From: Myxococcales bacterium
GTDB lineage: Bacteria > Myxococcota_A > Polyangia > Polyangiales > Polyangiaceae
Assembly (NCBI GenBank): GCA_004193285.1
Contig: SECP01000052.1
Location: 1 to 60,100 of the forward strand
DNA length: 60,100 nucleotides
Reading direction: 5' to 3'
Shown here: one piece after another, positions 24,868-33,964 of the stretch
Layout: each line of letters starts with the position of its first letter
Position numbering within the stretch: the first letter of the stretch is position 1
Notes under the pieces: model-generated
Databases searched by the model: none
The model's input: the letters and a program-made list of their open reading frames with translations, nothing else
Told to the model about the DNA's origin: nothing
Made by a program: the position numbers and the translations under genes

Positions 24868-25593
24868 ATGGTCAAGGCGCACACCTCCTGGAAGGTCTTG
24901 AAGCATGGTCCGCTCGAGCAGCTGAGCGACAACCTCTGGCGCGTTCAAGGAGCGCTGCCGGGGATGTCGCTGGAGCGAGTGATGACTGTCGTCCAGCGCG
25001 GTGACGGCTCACTCCTGCTCCACAGTCCCATCGCCCTGAACGAGGCGCAGCAAGCGGAGCTGGAGTCGCTCGGCCCCATCGCCGTGCTGGTCGTGCCGAA
25101 CGGCGGACACCGGCTCGACGCGCCCGCCTACAAACAGCGCTACCCGCGAGCGCTCGTCTTCTGTCCGCCGCAAGCCAAGAGCCGCGTTCAGGAAGTGGTG
25201 GCGGTGGACGGCACCTACCTCGACTACGCGGACGACGGCGTCGTGCGCTTCGAGGTGCTCGAGGGGGTGGCCGAGGCGGAAGGTGCCATGATCGTGCGCT
25301 CGCGCGATGGCCAGAGCGTCGTGTTGAACGACGTCGTCATGAACATGGACAAGAAGAAGGACCTGCTCGGCTACTTCTTCACGACGGTGCTCGGGTCCGC
25401 GCCGGGGCCTCGCGTCAGTCGCCTCTCCCGGCTCGTTTACGTCAAAGATCAGCCCGCGCTTCGCGCTCACCTGGAGCGGCTCGCGGCGCTCCCGGGGCTG
25501 GCGCGGCTCATCGTTTCGCACGAGAAAGTGGCTCACGGCGAAGCCGCGGCGGCCGCCCTTCGGCAAGCCGCGACGTACCTCAAACCCAGCTGA
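24868..25593 (+). CDS. DUF4336 protein (metallo-beta-lactamase-fold-like)
   Basis: A 241-residue protein matching the general pattern of DUF4336: a start with an LSDNLWRVQG strand, MTVVQRGDGSLLLHSPIAL, a central VVPNGGHRLDAPAYKQRYP block (the degenerate equivalent of the metal-binding HxHxDH region), ARALVFCPP and a late LARLIVSHEKVAHG with a His. The family is a metallo-beta-lactamase-fold relative with altered metal ligands and no defined reaction. No signal peptide. It is 40 bases upstream of the Eis-like acetyltransferase on the same strand and could be cotranscribed with it. Confidence 0.75.
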   Translation: MVKAHTSWKVLKHGPLEQLSDNLWRVQGALPGMSLERVMTVVQRGDGSLLLHSPIALNEAQQAELESLGPIAVLVVPNGGHRLDAPAYKQRYPRALVFCPPQAKSRVQEVVAVDGTYLDYADDGVVRFEVLEGVAEAEGAMIVRSRDGQSVVLNDVVMNMDKKKDLLGYFFTTVLGSAPGPRVSRLSRLVYVKDQPALRAHLERLAALPGLARLIVSHEKVAHGEAAAAALRQAATYLKPS

Positions 25594-25633
25594 CGCTGGT
25601 GCTAAACGCCACGCCAGGGCTAAGCTGCGGTGC

Positions 25634-26812
25634 GTGAACCAACGGGGGAGCTCACTTCAGTATGGGACTCCGACGCGTGCTCAAGCCGAAGAGCTGGTGC
25701 AGCTGGCGGGGCAAGCCTTCGCCTTCGACACCGCCCAGTGGTTGAGCTCGCTCGACGAAGACGGCTGGCACAACATGCGCACGCTCACGGACGAGCGCGG
25801 CGTCTTGGCGGGCCTCGTCATACAAGACACGGCGCAGTGGTTCGGCGGCAGGCGAGTGCCGAGTCACGCCCTGACCGCGCTGCTCACCGCGGCGCACGTC
25901 CGTCGGCAGAAGCTCGGCGAGGCTCTAGTCCTGCGCGCGCTGCGCGAGTCGCGCGAAGCCAAGGTGCCGCTCAGCGTCCTCTTCGCATCCACTCCCACGT
26001 TTTATCGGCAGCTCGGCTACGAGCCCGCCGGAGCTTCCACGTGGTTTCGGGCGCCTGCGCGCAGCTTGCCGAGCTCGACAGAGGGCGCACAGTACGTGCC
26101 CTTCTCGAGCGAGGATGCGGAGACTGCGCAGCGGCTGTATCGGAGCTTCGCCGCCGAGCGAGCGGGCCTTCTGGATCGCAACCCTCACTTTTGGCGCACC
26201 CACTTGCGGCCCTACGACGGCAGCCGGCGGTTCGCTTACCGCATCGATTTTGCGGGGCAACCGGAGGGCTACGTTTGCTTTCAGCATGCACAGCCCCAAA
26301 GGACGCTCGTGGTCCAGGACGTGATCGCGACCAGTATCCGCGCCGGCCGCGCCGCGTTGGCGCTCATGTCGCATCATCAATCCATCGTGGACACCGTGCT
26401 GTTTCGTGACGGCCCCCAGGGGCCGCTACACAAGCTGCTCTCGGACAACCAAGCCCGCCCGGAGCCGACCTCTGAGCAGTGGCTCCTGCGTTTGACGGAC
26501 GTCGCGGCGGCGTTGGCGCAGCGAGGCTACCCGCCTCTCGAAGCGCGCCTCGAGCTGGACGTGCTCGACGCCTCCCTACCCGAAAACGCGGGCCGCTACG
26601 TGCTCGAGCTACGCGGCGGGGAGGCGGCGGTGACACCCGGCGGCGCGGGACGAATCCGCGTGGACGTGCGGGGGCTGGCCGCGATCTATTCGAGCTTCAG
26701 TCATCCGAGCGACGTGCAGGCCGCAGGGTTGCTGGAAGCCGAGCGCGCGGATGTAGCGCTCCTCGGCGCGGTCTTTGCCGGCCCCGCGCCGTTCATCATG
26801 GACACCTTTTAG
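25634..26812 (+). CDS. Eis-like GNAT N-acetyltransferase with SCP2-type C-terminus
   Basis: A 392-residue protein with the three-part layout of Eis enzymes: an N-terminal GNAT domain (about 10-150) with the acetyl-CoA loop HVRRQKLGEALV and the PTFYRQLGYEPAG motif, a second GNAT-like domain (about 150-290), and a C-terminal sterol-carrier-like domain (about 295-392) with RLELDVLD and VRGLAAIYSSF. Eis proteins multiply acetylate amines, including aminoglycosides and lysine side chains. GTG at 25634 (MNQRGSS) is the start. The C-terminal residue, which in Eis acts as a general base, is Phe (MDTF), as expected. The substrate here is unknown. Confidence 0.88.
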   Translation: MNQRGSSLQYGTPTRAQAEELVQLAGQAFAFDTAQWLSSLDEDGWHNMRTLTDERGVLAGLVIQDTAQWFGGRRVPSHALTALLTAAHVRRQKLGEALVLRALRESREAKVPLSVLFASTPTFYRQLGYEPAGASTWFRAPARSLPSSTEGAQYVPFSSEDAETAQRLYRSFAAERAGLLDRNPHFWRTHLRPYDGSRRFAYRIDFAGQPEGYVCFQHAQPQRTLVVQDVIATSIRAGRAALALMSHHQSIVDTVLFRDGPQGPLHKLLSDNQARPEPTSEQWLLRLTDVAAALAQRGYPPLEARLELDVLDASLPENAGRYVLELRGGEAAVTPGGAGRIRVDVRGLAAIYSSFSHPSDVQAAGLLEAERADVALLGAVFAGPAPFIMDTF

Positions 26813-26813
26813 C

Positions 26814-28079
26814 TCACGCTCGCAGGGCGCGCTCGATGCTTGCCATGGCGCGCTCTTCTAGCTGCGCCACCTCGCGCAGCAGCTCCACCTCGGAGCGCCG
26901 CACGTCATCCGTCCACGTCGCAATCGGCTTCTGCTTCACCATGCCGAAGCGCGCGTCACTGGTGTCCCACGGGCCGAGTCGGTCCTTGACCGCGGCGTAG
27001 AGCTCGGTCGCTTCAAGGAGCTGCGCGCGGCCTTCGGCCTCGAAGTGACTCGCCGCGCGCCGCAGGTAGTCCACCGCGTGCTTCGTGCGCCCGTGGTGCA
27101 GTCCGCTAAAAGTCCAGCTGCTCACGTGATAGAGGTTCGCCAATTGCTTCTCTGAAAGCTCGGGCGCCCGCTGCAAGTCCGCAATCCAGCGTTCGAAGCC
27201 GGCGCTGCCATAGTGGTGGGCGGCGCCGGTGATTGGATCCGGGTCGACGACGCCTTGTCGGTAGCGCGCGATGGCGAGCGAGAGGCCGGCGCGCACCGCC
27301 GCCGCGCGCGACGACGGCGCCTCCACTCGATCGACGAAGCAGCCGATTTTCAGCATGTCCGAGATGCGCCGAAGCTCGGGAAACTGGCTCGCCCAGTAGT
27401 CCGCCACCAGCAGGACCTCGCCGTCTTCCTCGTAACCGAACACCACTCCCACATCCAGATGCGACGGCATCGCCAGCACCGGGTAGCCGCGATCGATGCT
27501 CGTTTTCACGCGCTCTCGCGTGTCTTCGGGATCGAGGTCGTTCCACGCGACCACGTAGCCAGTCGCGGCGTTGAGCGCCGCCACCTCCTCCGGCCATTCG
27601 CCGCACGGGCCAGACCCGCACCAAGCGTTACCCTGCTCGCGCTGGGCCCACCGCACTCGGAAGCAAAGCCCCGAGTCGCCCATCGCGTTCAGCAAGTCCA
27701 GCGGGCGCTCGCTGCCTCGAAAGGCGGCTTCCAACGCTCCGATGTAGGTGGGCTCCGGGCTAGCGCCCCAGCGGAGCCGGGGCATGTCTCGAAGCCACAC
27801 GCGGTTCCCTTCACGGCCGATGCGTCGCTCCGGCCGACGCGCGTCGAGCTGGGCTACGAGCTTGGGCCAGCTGGGCACTCCGTGCTCGCGCGCGACGACC
27901 AGCTGCGCGTGGTGCAGCTTGAGCGCCCCCGCATGCTCGGGCAACACCGCGTGAACGCGCTGATGGGCCTCGGCCTCGCCCGCCGCGTGCGCTTTCACGA
28001 GCGTCTTGGCGCGCTTGCGCAAATTCTCCAGCGAGACGTCTGCCGAAAGCTCGGACGACGAAGCACTCGAAATGACCAT
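26814..28079 (-). CDS. C39/BtrH-like protein with N-terminal helical cap
   Basis: A 421-residue protein. Residues about 1-75 are the helical LENLRKRAKTLVKAHAAGE segment that ends in HHAQLVVAREHGVPSWPKL, a cap seen in front of ankyrin or enzyme domains in many bacteria. Residues about 90-300 resemble BtrH N-terminal/C39-like domains: ALEAAFRGSERPLDLLNAMGDSGLCFRVRW, AWNDLDPEDTRERVKTSID, GYPVLAMPSHLDVGVVFGYEEDG. The Cys of GLCFRV and the later His could be active-site equivalents, but I do not see a complete catalytic triad with confidence. The C-terminal third is helical. ATG 28079 is chosen over an open frame reaching 28256. The stop is 1 base from the stop of the converging Eis-like gene. Function unknown. 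Confidence 0.75.
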   Translation of the reverse strand: MVISSASSSELSADVSLENLRKRAKTLVKAHAAGEAEAHQRVHAVLPEHAGALKLHHAQLVVAREHGVPSWPKLVAQLDARRPERRIGREGNRVWLRDMPRLRWGASPEPTYIGALEAAFRGSERPLDLLNAMGDSGLCFRVRWAQREQGNAWCGSGPCGEWPEEVAALNAATGYVVAWNDLDPEDTRERVKTSIDRGYPVLAMPSHLDVGVVFGYEEDGEVLLVADYWASQFPELRRISDMLKIGCFVDRVEAPSSRAAAVRAGLSLAIARYRQGVVDPDPITGAAHHYGSAGFERWIADLQRAPELSEKQLANLYHVSSWTFSGLHHGRTKHAVDYLRRAASHFEAEGRAQLLEATELYAAVKDRLGPWDTSDARFGMVKQKPIATWTDDVRRSEVELLREVAQLEERAMASIERALRA

Positions 28080-28330
28080 GGACACACCTACCTTCCGTTC
28101 GAATGCCTGGCGTCCGCTATTCAGGCTGGAAAGTGGGTGAACTGGAGCGACACGACTGGTGGGCTTGGCCCTTCCCGCGGACGCGGAGGCGTCCCTGACG
28201 CCTGAGGCCAGAGCTTTTCGTGAAGTGGCGGGTCCGTCAAGGCCCTCAGTTGGCACGCGACATTTTCGCCTCGCCGGCTCCCCGAAAGCGTAAGCTTCTC
28301 CTATCGCGCGGGAGCGAGAGCGGGACCGAG

Positions 28331-29131
28331 ATGGCCAGTCGCATCATTTGCCACAACGCCCGGACGCTAGGCAGCGGCCCCCGAACTTTGGTGTTCGGAC
28401 ACGGGCTCGGAACGGATCAGAGCATTTGGCGCCTCGTCGCGCCGCGTATGGCCGTCGATCATCGCGTCGTGCTGCTGGACTGGGCCGGTTGCGGCCACTC
28501 TGATCCGCAAGCGTTCGACAGCGGTCGCCACGCCAGCTTGCGCGGCCACGCGCACGATCTTTGCGAGCTGCTCGCGGAGGAGCAGTGGGGACCCGTCACG
28601 TACGTTGGTCACTCCGCAGGGGGCATGATTGGGGTGCTCGCCGCGATCGAGCAACCGTGGCTCTTCGAGCAGGTCGTTCTACTGGCTGCCTCCCCTCGCT
28701 ACCTGGACGACCCTCCCCACTACGTCGGTGGCTCACGGCCGGCGGACGTCGCCGCGCTGTTCGAGCTGATGGACCAAAACTTCTTGGGTTGGAGCAGCAG
28801 CTTCGCCGCGATGGCGGCCAAAGATTCAGAGGTCCAGCGCACGCTGGAGGGCCTCTTCAATAGCAGCGATCGAGGGCGGCTCCGCGAGTTCGCGGAGTCG
28901 GTGATGAGCTCGGATTTTCGAGCGGTTCTGCCAGAGCTCACCTTGCCGGCGCTGGTCATGGGCACCGCGGAGGACGATATGGTGCCGACGTGCGTCGGTG
29001 AGTATTTGCACGCTCACCTCGCCGGCTCCACCTACGTCTGTTTGAACCTCGCCGGCCATTGCCCCCAGATGACTCACCCGCAGCAAGTAGAAGCGGAGTT
29101 GCGCACTTTCATGGCAAAAAGGCCGGCCTGA
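28331..29131 (+). CDS. RsbQ-type alpha/beta hydrolase, PAS-signalling partner
   Basis: A 266-residue alpha/beta hydrolase most like RsbQ. GHGLGTDQSIWR is the oxyanion region, GHSAGG holds nucleophile Ser95, the acid is Asp215 or Asp216 in GTAEDDMVP, and His243 is in AGHCPQMTHP, a motif nearly diagnostic for RsbQ/KAI2-type signalling hydrolases. In Bacillus subtilis RsbQ supplies a small ligand that is sensed by the PAS domain of the adjacent RsbP phosphatase in the energy-stress pathway. Here the stop overlaps the start of a PAS histidine kinase by one base (TGATG), so a hydrolase-to-PAS relay is likely. ATG 28331 follows a GGGAC stretch. No signal peptide. Confidence 0.92.
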   Translation: MASRIICHNARTLGSGPRTLVFGHGLGTDQSIWRLVAPRMAVDHRVVLLDWAGCGHSDPQAFDSGRHASLRGHAHDLCELLAEEQWGPVTYVGHSAGGMIGVLAAIEQPWLFEQVVLLAASPRYLDDPPHYVGGSRPADVAALFELMDQNFLGWSSSFAAMAAKDSEVQRTLEGLFNSSDRGRLREFAESVMSSDFRAVLPELTLPALVMGTAEDDMVPTCVGEYLHAHLAGSTYVCLNLAGHCPQMTHPQQVEAELRTFMAKRPA

Positions 29132-30267
29132 TGCGGCTGCAGAACGCGCCTTGCGGGCACCTCGCCTTCGACGACAATCGACGCATCACGGCCGTCAACG
29201 ACGAAACCCAGCGCTGGCTGGGCTTCGCGGAGGGGGAGCTCTTGGGGCAGAACCTCGGCATCTTGCTGCCGACCGCGGTGCGCATGCTGTTCCACACGAC
29301 CGTGTACCCCGTGCTCGCAGAGGGTAAGCGCGCGGAAGAGGTCTACGCGCTGCTTCGCTGCAAGAGCGGGGATGACCTGCCCGTCTTGCTCAACGCGGCG
29401 CGGCACTTGGAAGAGGGCGAGTACCGGACGGACTGCGTGTTCATGGCCGTGAAGCGCCGCAACTTATTCGAGCGGCACCTGGAGCGGCTGGAAGCGAAAG
29501 CGGAAGCAGGCGCGCTTCCACGCGGCGAGCCCGGCGCGGCTCAGCCCGCCGCCGAAGCGCGTGAGTTCGCCGAGCGCATGTCGACGCTCGGTTTGCTGCT
29601 CGCCGGCGTCATGCACGAGGTGCGAAATCCGCTCGCGTACGTCCACGGCAACCTCGAGCTATTGCGGGACGAGCTGAGCGAAGCTCGAGAGCCCGGCTGG
29701 CAGCCAGAGTCGGCGCAGGAGTGCGTCGCGGAGGCGCAAAGCGGCGTGGCGCAAATCCTCGAGCTCATCGACGCGGTCAGCATGTCTTCGCGAGCCGAGA
29801 GCGTCGGCCCCACCTCGGTGGACGTCGCGAGAGTGGTAGACCGCGCCGTGCGCCTGGTCCACCACCGGGTAATCTCCAGCGCCCAGCTGGACGTCACGAG
29901 CCCGCCGTCCACCGCTCAGGCGCTCGCAGAGGAGCCGCGGCTCGCGCAGGTCGTGATGAACCTGCTCATCAACGCCGCGCAGGCGCTCAAGGCGCAGACG
30001 CGCCCCACGCCGCGAATACGCGTGAGTCACTACGTGGCGCAGAACAATGCCGTGATCGAGATCTCGGACAACGGGCCCGGCGTGCCCCTGGCACTGCGCG
30101 AACGGATTTTCAAGCCGTTCTTCACGACCAAGCCTATCGGCGAGGGCACCGGCCTGGGCCTCGCTATCAGCCGCCAAATCGTGGACTCTTTCGGCGGCTC
30201 GCTGGAGCTGTCGTCTCCCGCCGAAGGCGGCGCCACCTTCCGCATCCTGCTCCCGCTCGCGCGCTGA
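29131..30267 (+). CDS. PAS-domain sensor histidine kinase paired with RsbQ hydrolase
   Basis: A 378-residue cytoplasmic kinase. The PAS domain (about 5-110) starts APCGHLAFDDNRRITAVND and includes LGFAEGELLGQNL, PVLAEGKRAEEVY and DDLPVLLNAA, the style of PAS domains encoded beside RsbQ hydrolases. HisKA has His162 in GVMHEVRNPLAY. HATPase motifs: MNLLINAAQAL, EISDNGPGVP, FKPFFTTKPIGEGTGLGLAIS. No receiver or transmembrane segment. It begins one base inside the stop of the RsbQ gene. In the known Bacillus module the PAS is joined to a PP2C phosphatase; here it is joined to a histidine kinase, so the output must be a phosphorelay. No response regulator is adjacent. Confidence 0.93.
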   Translation: MRLQNAPCGHLAFDDNRRITAVNDETQRWLGFAEGELLGQNLGILLPTAVRMLFHTTVYPVLAEGKRAEEVYALLRCKSGDDLPVLLNAARHLEEGEYRTDCVFMAVKRRNLFERHLERLEAKAEAGALPRGEPGAAQPAAEAREFAERMSTLGLLLAGVMHEVRNPLAYVHGNLELLRDELSEAREPGWQPESAQECVAEAQSGVAQILELIDAVSMSSRAESVGPTSVDVARVVDRAVRLVHHRVISSAQLDVTSPPSTAQALAEEPRLAQVVMNLLINAAQALKAQTRPTPRIRVSHYVAQNNAVIEISDNGPGVPLALRERIFKPFFTTKPIGEGTGLGLAISRQIVDSFGGSLELSSPAEGGATFRILLPLAR

Positions 30268-30539
30268 GAGCGCGTCGCCCCGACGAACTCTGTGCGCTCG
30301 AGCGCCTTCGCTCAGGCAGAAAATCGTCAGGAAATCCGCGCACTACGCGGCCGCGCACTTTCCTTCACCCCCAGCTGGAAAACTCCACGGTCGGGAGGAG
30401 GAAATGCTCGTCTTATTCGAAGCGAGACGCGGCGCTAATTCATCGAAGCTGACCGCGTCGCCGATTTTCCCGGCGCGGGCGTGGAACCAGTTCCCTTGGG
30501 CCGCAAGTTTTTGGTCGGCATCCGAACGGGGTGATCGCT

Positions 30540-32300
30540 ATGACCTTCGCAAACATTTCACGATTCCCGCGTGCCCTGAGCCTGAGCGGCTGCATGGCAC
30601 TCTTCGGCTCGCTCGCCCTGCTCGCCGGTTGCGGCGCGGGCACCGATAACACGAACCCTGGCGGCCCCAGTACTGGCGCCACCGGCGGCAGCAGTAGCAC
30701 CGGTGGCAGCTCCCCGGGCATCCCGGCAGCGGGGAGCTCCGGCTCGGATGGGCTCCCGCCCGACGGCCCTTGCCAACAGGGCGTGCCGGTGACGACGCAG
30801 ATTCCGCGCCTACTCAACCGACAGTACGCCAACGTGGTTCGGGACCTCCTCGGAGTCACCGAGCTCGAAGGTGCTCCCATCGCCTCCGCGCTGTTCGGGG
30901 ACTTCACCGGCCCGATGACGGCGCCGGCCTGGGACATCTACCAGTCGGTCGCGGCGAAAATAGCGGCTCAGGTGATGGCGGGGCCGAACAAGTCACTGTT
31001 CATCAGCTGTGACCCCGCGGCCGATGGCTGTTTGAAGACGACGATCGAGACTTTCGGCCGCAAGGCGTTCCGCCGCGCGCTCTCCGCGGAAGAGGTGACG
31101 AGCTTCGAGCGCCTGAGCAAGACGACGCCGCCCGGTACGCCAGCGGAGGTCGCCGAGGCCATCCTCAATGCCTTCTTGGTGTCGCCCTCCTTCCTCTTGA
31201 TTCCGGAGATTGGCACCGAGGTCGAAGGCAGCGCCATCAAGCTCGCGCCGCAAGAAGTCGCGGCGAGGCTCTCCTTCTTGCTGTGGGGCTCGGTCCCCGA
31301 CGCCGACCTGAACGCGGCCGCGGACGCCAATCAGCTGCAGACCAAAGAGCAGATTTTGGCCCAGGCAAAGCGCATGATCGGGGTGCGCGCGAAGACGGGC
31401 CCGCTCGTCGCCGCGTTTCACAACGAGTGGGCGCAGGTGAACAGCGGCAACGCGCACTGGTTCAAGATCGACCACGACGTCGCCAAGTACCCGACCTACA
31501 ACGCGGCCGCAAAGACCAGTTACGCCAAGGAAATGGACGCCTTCTTCGAGGAGGTCGCGTTCACCAACGGCTCCTTCTCGGATTTGCTCACGAGCAAGGT
31601 GGCGTTCGTCAACAAGGACAACGCCGGGATTTATGGGCTGGACCCGGCCATGTACGGGGCGGAGCTCACCAAGGTCTCGCTCGACTCGGCGGACCAGCCG
31701 CGCCCGGGCTTCCTCACCCGCGCCGGCTTCCTGAGCTCCTACTCGAACTACGACGCCACGAGCCCGATCTTGCGCGGGGCCTTCATTGCGGTGTCGCTCA
31801 TGAACATGAACCCGGGCGCACCCGTCGAAGGCGCCAAGGACGCGAAGGCGGAGGGCTCGTTCCCCACCCAGCGCGCCTACGTGGAGGCGCTGACCGAGAA
31901 GGCTCAGCCGTGCCAGGGCTGCCACCAGCTCATCAACCCGCTCGGCTACGTGCTGGAGAACTACGACGGCATCGGCAGGTGGCAAACGACGGACCTGCGC
32001 GGCGGCGCGATCGACGCTGCCGTGACGACCGCGAACGTCAATTTCGGGGACGCAGGGGTGAAGCCCATCTCTTCTGCCGCCCAGCTCATGGAAGAGCTCG
32101 CCAAGCTGCCGAGGGCGCAGGAGCTGTACGCGAAGGCGTGGGTCTCCTACGCGTTCGGTCGGCCTTCCAACGCCAACGACCAGTGCACTGTCGACCAGCT
32201 GAAGACGAAGCTGACCGCCGGCGGGTACAGCATTCTCAGTCTGCTCGGTGACCTCACCCAGGCGGATTCCTTCCGTGTTCGCGTCCGTGGCACTCCCTGA
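30540..32300 (+). CDS. DUF1592/DUF1588 lipoprotein with c-type heme motif
   Basis: A 586-residue lipoprotein with signal ending LALLAGCG, then a Gly/Ser spacer (about 30-75). Family blocks follow: IPRLLNRQYANVVRDLLGV (DUF1587/DUF1592 start), FGRKAFRRALSAEEV (DUF1595), ILNAFLVSPSFLL and RLSFLLWGSVPDADL (DUF1592), and PCQGCHQLINPLGYVLENYD (DUF1588), where Cys458, Cys461 and His462 form a CxxCH c-type heme-like site, ending with DUF1585-like sequence. The ATG at 30540 gives MTFANIS; a GTG at 30531 is possible. It is the first gene of a four-gene unit with DUF1552 at 32321 (20-base gap). Proteins of this set in planctomycetes and myxobacteria are uncharacterised; surface electron transfer or polymer oxidation is inferred. 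Confidence 0.93.
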   Translation: MTFANISRFPRALSLSGCMALFGSLALLAGCGAGTDNTNPGGPSTGATGGSSSTGGSSPGIPAAGSSGSDGLPPDGPCQQGVPVTTQIPRLLNRQYANVVRDLLGVTELEGAPIASALFGDFTGPMTAPAWDIYQSVAAKIAAQVMAGPNKSLFISCDPAADGCLKTTIETFGRKAFRRALSAEEVTSFERLSKTTPPGTPAEVAEAILNAFLVSPSFLLIPEIGTEVEGSAIKLAPQEVAARLSFLLWGSVPDADLNAAADANQLQTKEQILAQAKRMIGVRAKTGPLVAAFHNEWAQVNSGNAHWFKIDHDVAKYPTYNAAAKTSYAKEMDAFFEEVAFTNGSFSDLLTSKVAFVNKDNAGIYGLDPAMYGAELTKVSLDSADQPRPGFLTRAGFLSSYSNYDATSPILRGAFIAVSLMNMNPGAPVEGAKDAKAEGSFPTQRAYVEALTEKAQPCQGCHQLINPLGYVLENYDGIGRWQTTDLRGGAIDAAVTTANVNFGDAGVKPISSAAQLMEELAKLPRAQELYAKAWVSYAFGRPSNANDQCTVDQLKTKLTAGGYSILSLLGDLTQADSFRVRVRGTP

Positions 32301-32320
32301 TTTCTGAGGAAATACCGACC

Positions 32321-33964
32321 ATGAACCAGCATATCAATCGACGCATTCTCCTCAAGGGCTTGGGCGGAGCCGTGGTGGCCGCGCCGTTCCTCGGCTCGAT
32401 CTTCGAGCGCAGCGCGCGGGCGCAGGCGGCCACGACGCCGAAGCGCACGATCGTGATGTTCACCCACTACGGCTGCATCACCAACAAGTGGTTCCCGGCC
32501 AAGCTGGACGGCGAGCTCACGGCGGCGGACCTGATGTCCACCACCCTCGCGCCGCTCGCCCCGTTCGCGAGCAAGCTGCTGATGCCGCGCGGCATCCGCA
32601 CCATGAACGAGTGGACCGCGAGCAACCGAGGCGCCGGCAAGGGCCGCGGCCAAGGCAACGACTCGCACACGCAAATCGTCGGGTCCATTTTCACCTGCCA
32701 GCCCGTCACTCCCAACAGCAACGACCCGTTCTCCTTCGAGGATCCGAAGTTCAACGCCAAGCCCGTGGGTCCGTCTTTGGACCACATCATGGCCAAGCAG
32801 CTGAGCCCTAAGGGCACGCCGCTGTTCATGAACGTCTCCGGGCAGTCGCGGGAAGGCGCGCAATCGGCCATCTCCTACTCGGCGGCGGAGACCATCTTCC
32901 CGGCGGTAACGGCGGCGCAGGCGTTCAGCAGCCTCACGGGGCTGTTCCGGACCGACGCGCCCATGAACGCGGACACTTGGGCCATTTCCAAGGGCAAGGC
33001 CATCACGGATATCGTGAAGGACGACTTGAACCGCCTCATGAGCAAGGACATGAGCCGGGCCGACAAGGACAAGCTCCAGGCTTGGATGGAGCTTGCCAAC
33101 CAAGTCGGCGGCGTCGTCGCCTCCGCGCAGTGCAACCAGGACCTGGCGATGACGCTGGGCGCCTCCAACAAGCCCGCGACCGGCATGGGCGACGCGCTCA
33201 CTCGCAAGGTGAGCGACACCATGGACAACGCGGACCTGTACATGGCCATCGCGGCCTTGGCGGCGGCGTGCAACGCAAACCCGGTCATCTTCCTCAAGTT
33301 CCCGAACAACTTCGTGTTCAGCGGGCTCGGCATCAACGCCGACGCGCACAACCAGTCCCACCGCTTGGACAACGCTGGCATGCAGGGCGCCTGCGTGCCG
33401 AACGCGGTGCAAAACCTGCTCAAAATCGACGGGTACTACACCCAGAAGTTCGCCAACCTGGTCAAGTACCTGGACAGCATGCGGGAGGACGACGGGACCG
33501 TCCTCGACAACAGCGTGGCGGTTTGGATGAACGAGATGTCGGACGGCAACGCCCACAACCTCAACAACTCGCCCATCATTCAAGCCGGCAGCGGCGGCGG
33601 CTTCTTCAAGACCGGCCGCATCGTGAACCTGGACAAAGACTCGGGCGCGACGCCGGAGCAGATGCTCGGCCGGAGCCTCGCCCAGTGCGTGGACGGCGCG
33701 CCGCAAACGTCGGACGGCGTGAGCCAAGCGACGGGTACGGACTCGAAGTACGGCAACGCGCCGGTCAACAAGTACTTCTGCAACATCATGAACGCGATGG
33801 GCATGAAGGCGGACGCCAGCGGCTTTCCGGCAAAAGACGGCCCCGCCAGCGAGATCACGCACTTTGGTTACTCCGACAAGACGGAGGACTTCACGGGCGG
33901 CGTGGGCGCGGTAGCGGGCGCCACGATTCACAAGCCCGGCCAATTCGCGGAGCTGAAGGCCTGA
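32321..33964 (+). CDS. DUF1552 protein, Tat-exported, partner of DUF1592
   Basis: A 547-residue DUF1552 protein with a twin-arginine signal (NRRILLKGLGGAVVAAPFLG). Blocks: TIVMFTHYGCITNKWFP, LLMPRGIRTMNEWTA, GNDSHTQIVGSIFTCQPVTP, VGPSLDHIMAKQL and NSVAVWMNEMSDGNAHNLNN. It is closely related along its length to the orphan copy at 11614-13254, suggesting duplication. It follows the DUF1592 gene by 20 bases. Its stop codon overlaps the apparent CTG start of the next lipoprotein (CTGA at 33961-33964). The family may be an alkaline-phosphatase-superfamily relative; no reaction is known. Export through Tat together with a CxxCH lipoprotein is the consistent theme. Confidence 0.93.
   Translation: MNQHINRRILLKGLGGAVVAAPFLGSIFERSARAQAATTPKRTIVMFTHYGCITNKWFPAKLDGELTAADLMSTTLAPLAPFASKLLMPRGIRTMNEWTASNRGAGKGRGQGNDSHTQIVGSIFTCQPVTPNSNDPFSFEDPKFNAKPVGPSLDHIMAKQLSPKGTPLFMNVSGQSREGAQSAISYSAAETIFPAVTAAQAFSSLTGLFRTDAPMNADTWAISKGKAITDIVKDDLNRLMSKDMSRADKDKLQAWMELANQVGGVVASAQCNQDLAMTLGASNKPATGMGDALTRKVSDTMDNADLYMAIAALAAACNANPVIFLKFPNNFVFSGLGINADAHNQSHRLDNAGMQGACVPNAVQNLLKIDGYYTQKFANLVKYLDSMREDDGTVLDNSVAVWMNEMSDGNAHNLNNSPIIQAGSGGGFFKTGRIVNLDKDSGATPEQMLGRSLAQCVDGAPQTSDGVSQATGTDSKYGNAPVNKYFCNIMNAMGMKADASGFPAKDGPASEITHFGYSDKTEDFTGGVGAVAGATIHKPGQFAELKA

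Noticed and set aside
30404..30649. 81-codon frame preceded by GGGAGGAGGAA
   Set aside because: The ribosome binding site looks strong, but the frame runs into the start of the DUF1592 lipoprotein in another phase and its product is composition-like. It could be a leader peptide, but no support was found.
32147..33943. Long minus-strand frame (598 codons) opposite DUF1552
   Set aside because: The plus-strand frame has a Tat signal and family motifs; the opposite one is His/Arg/Val-rich and featureless.
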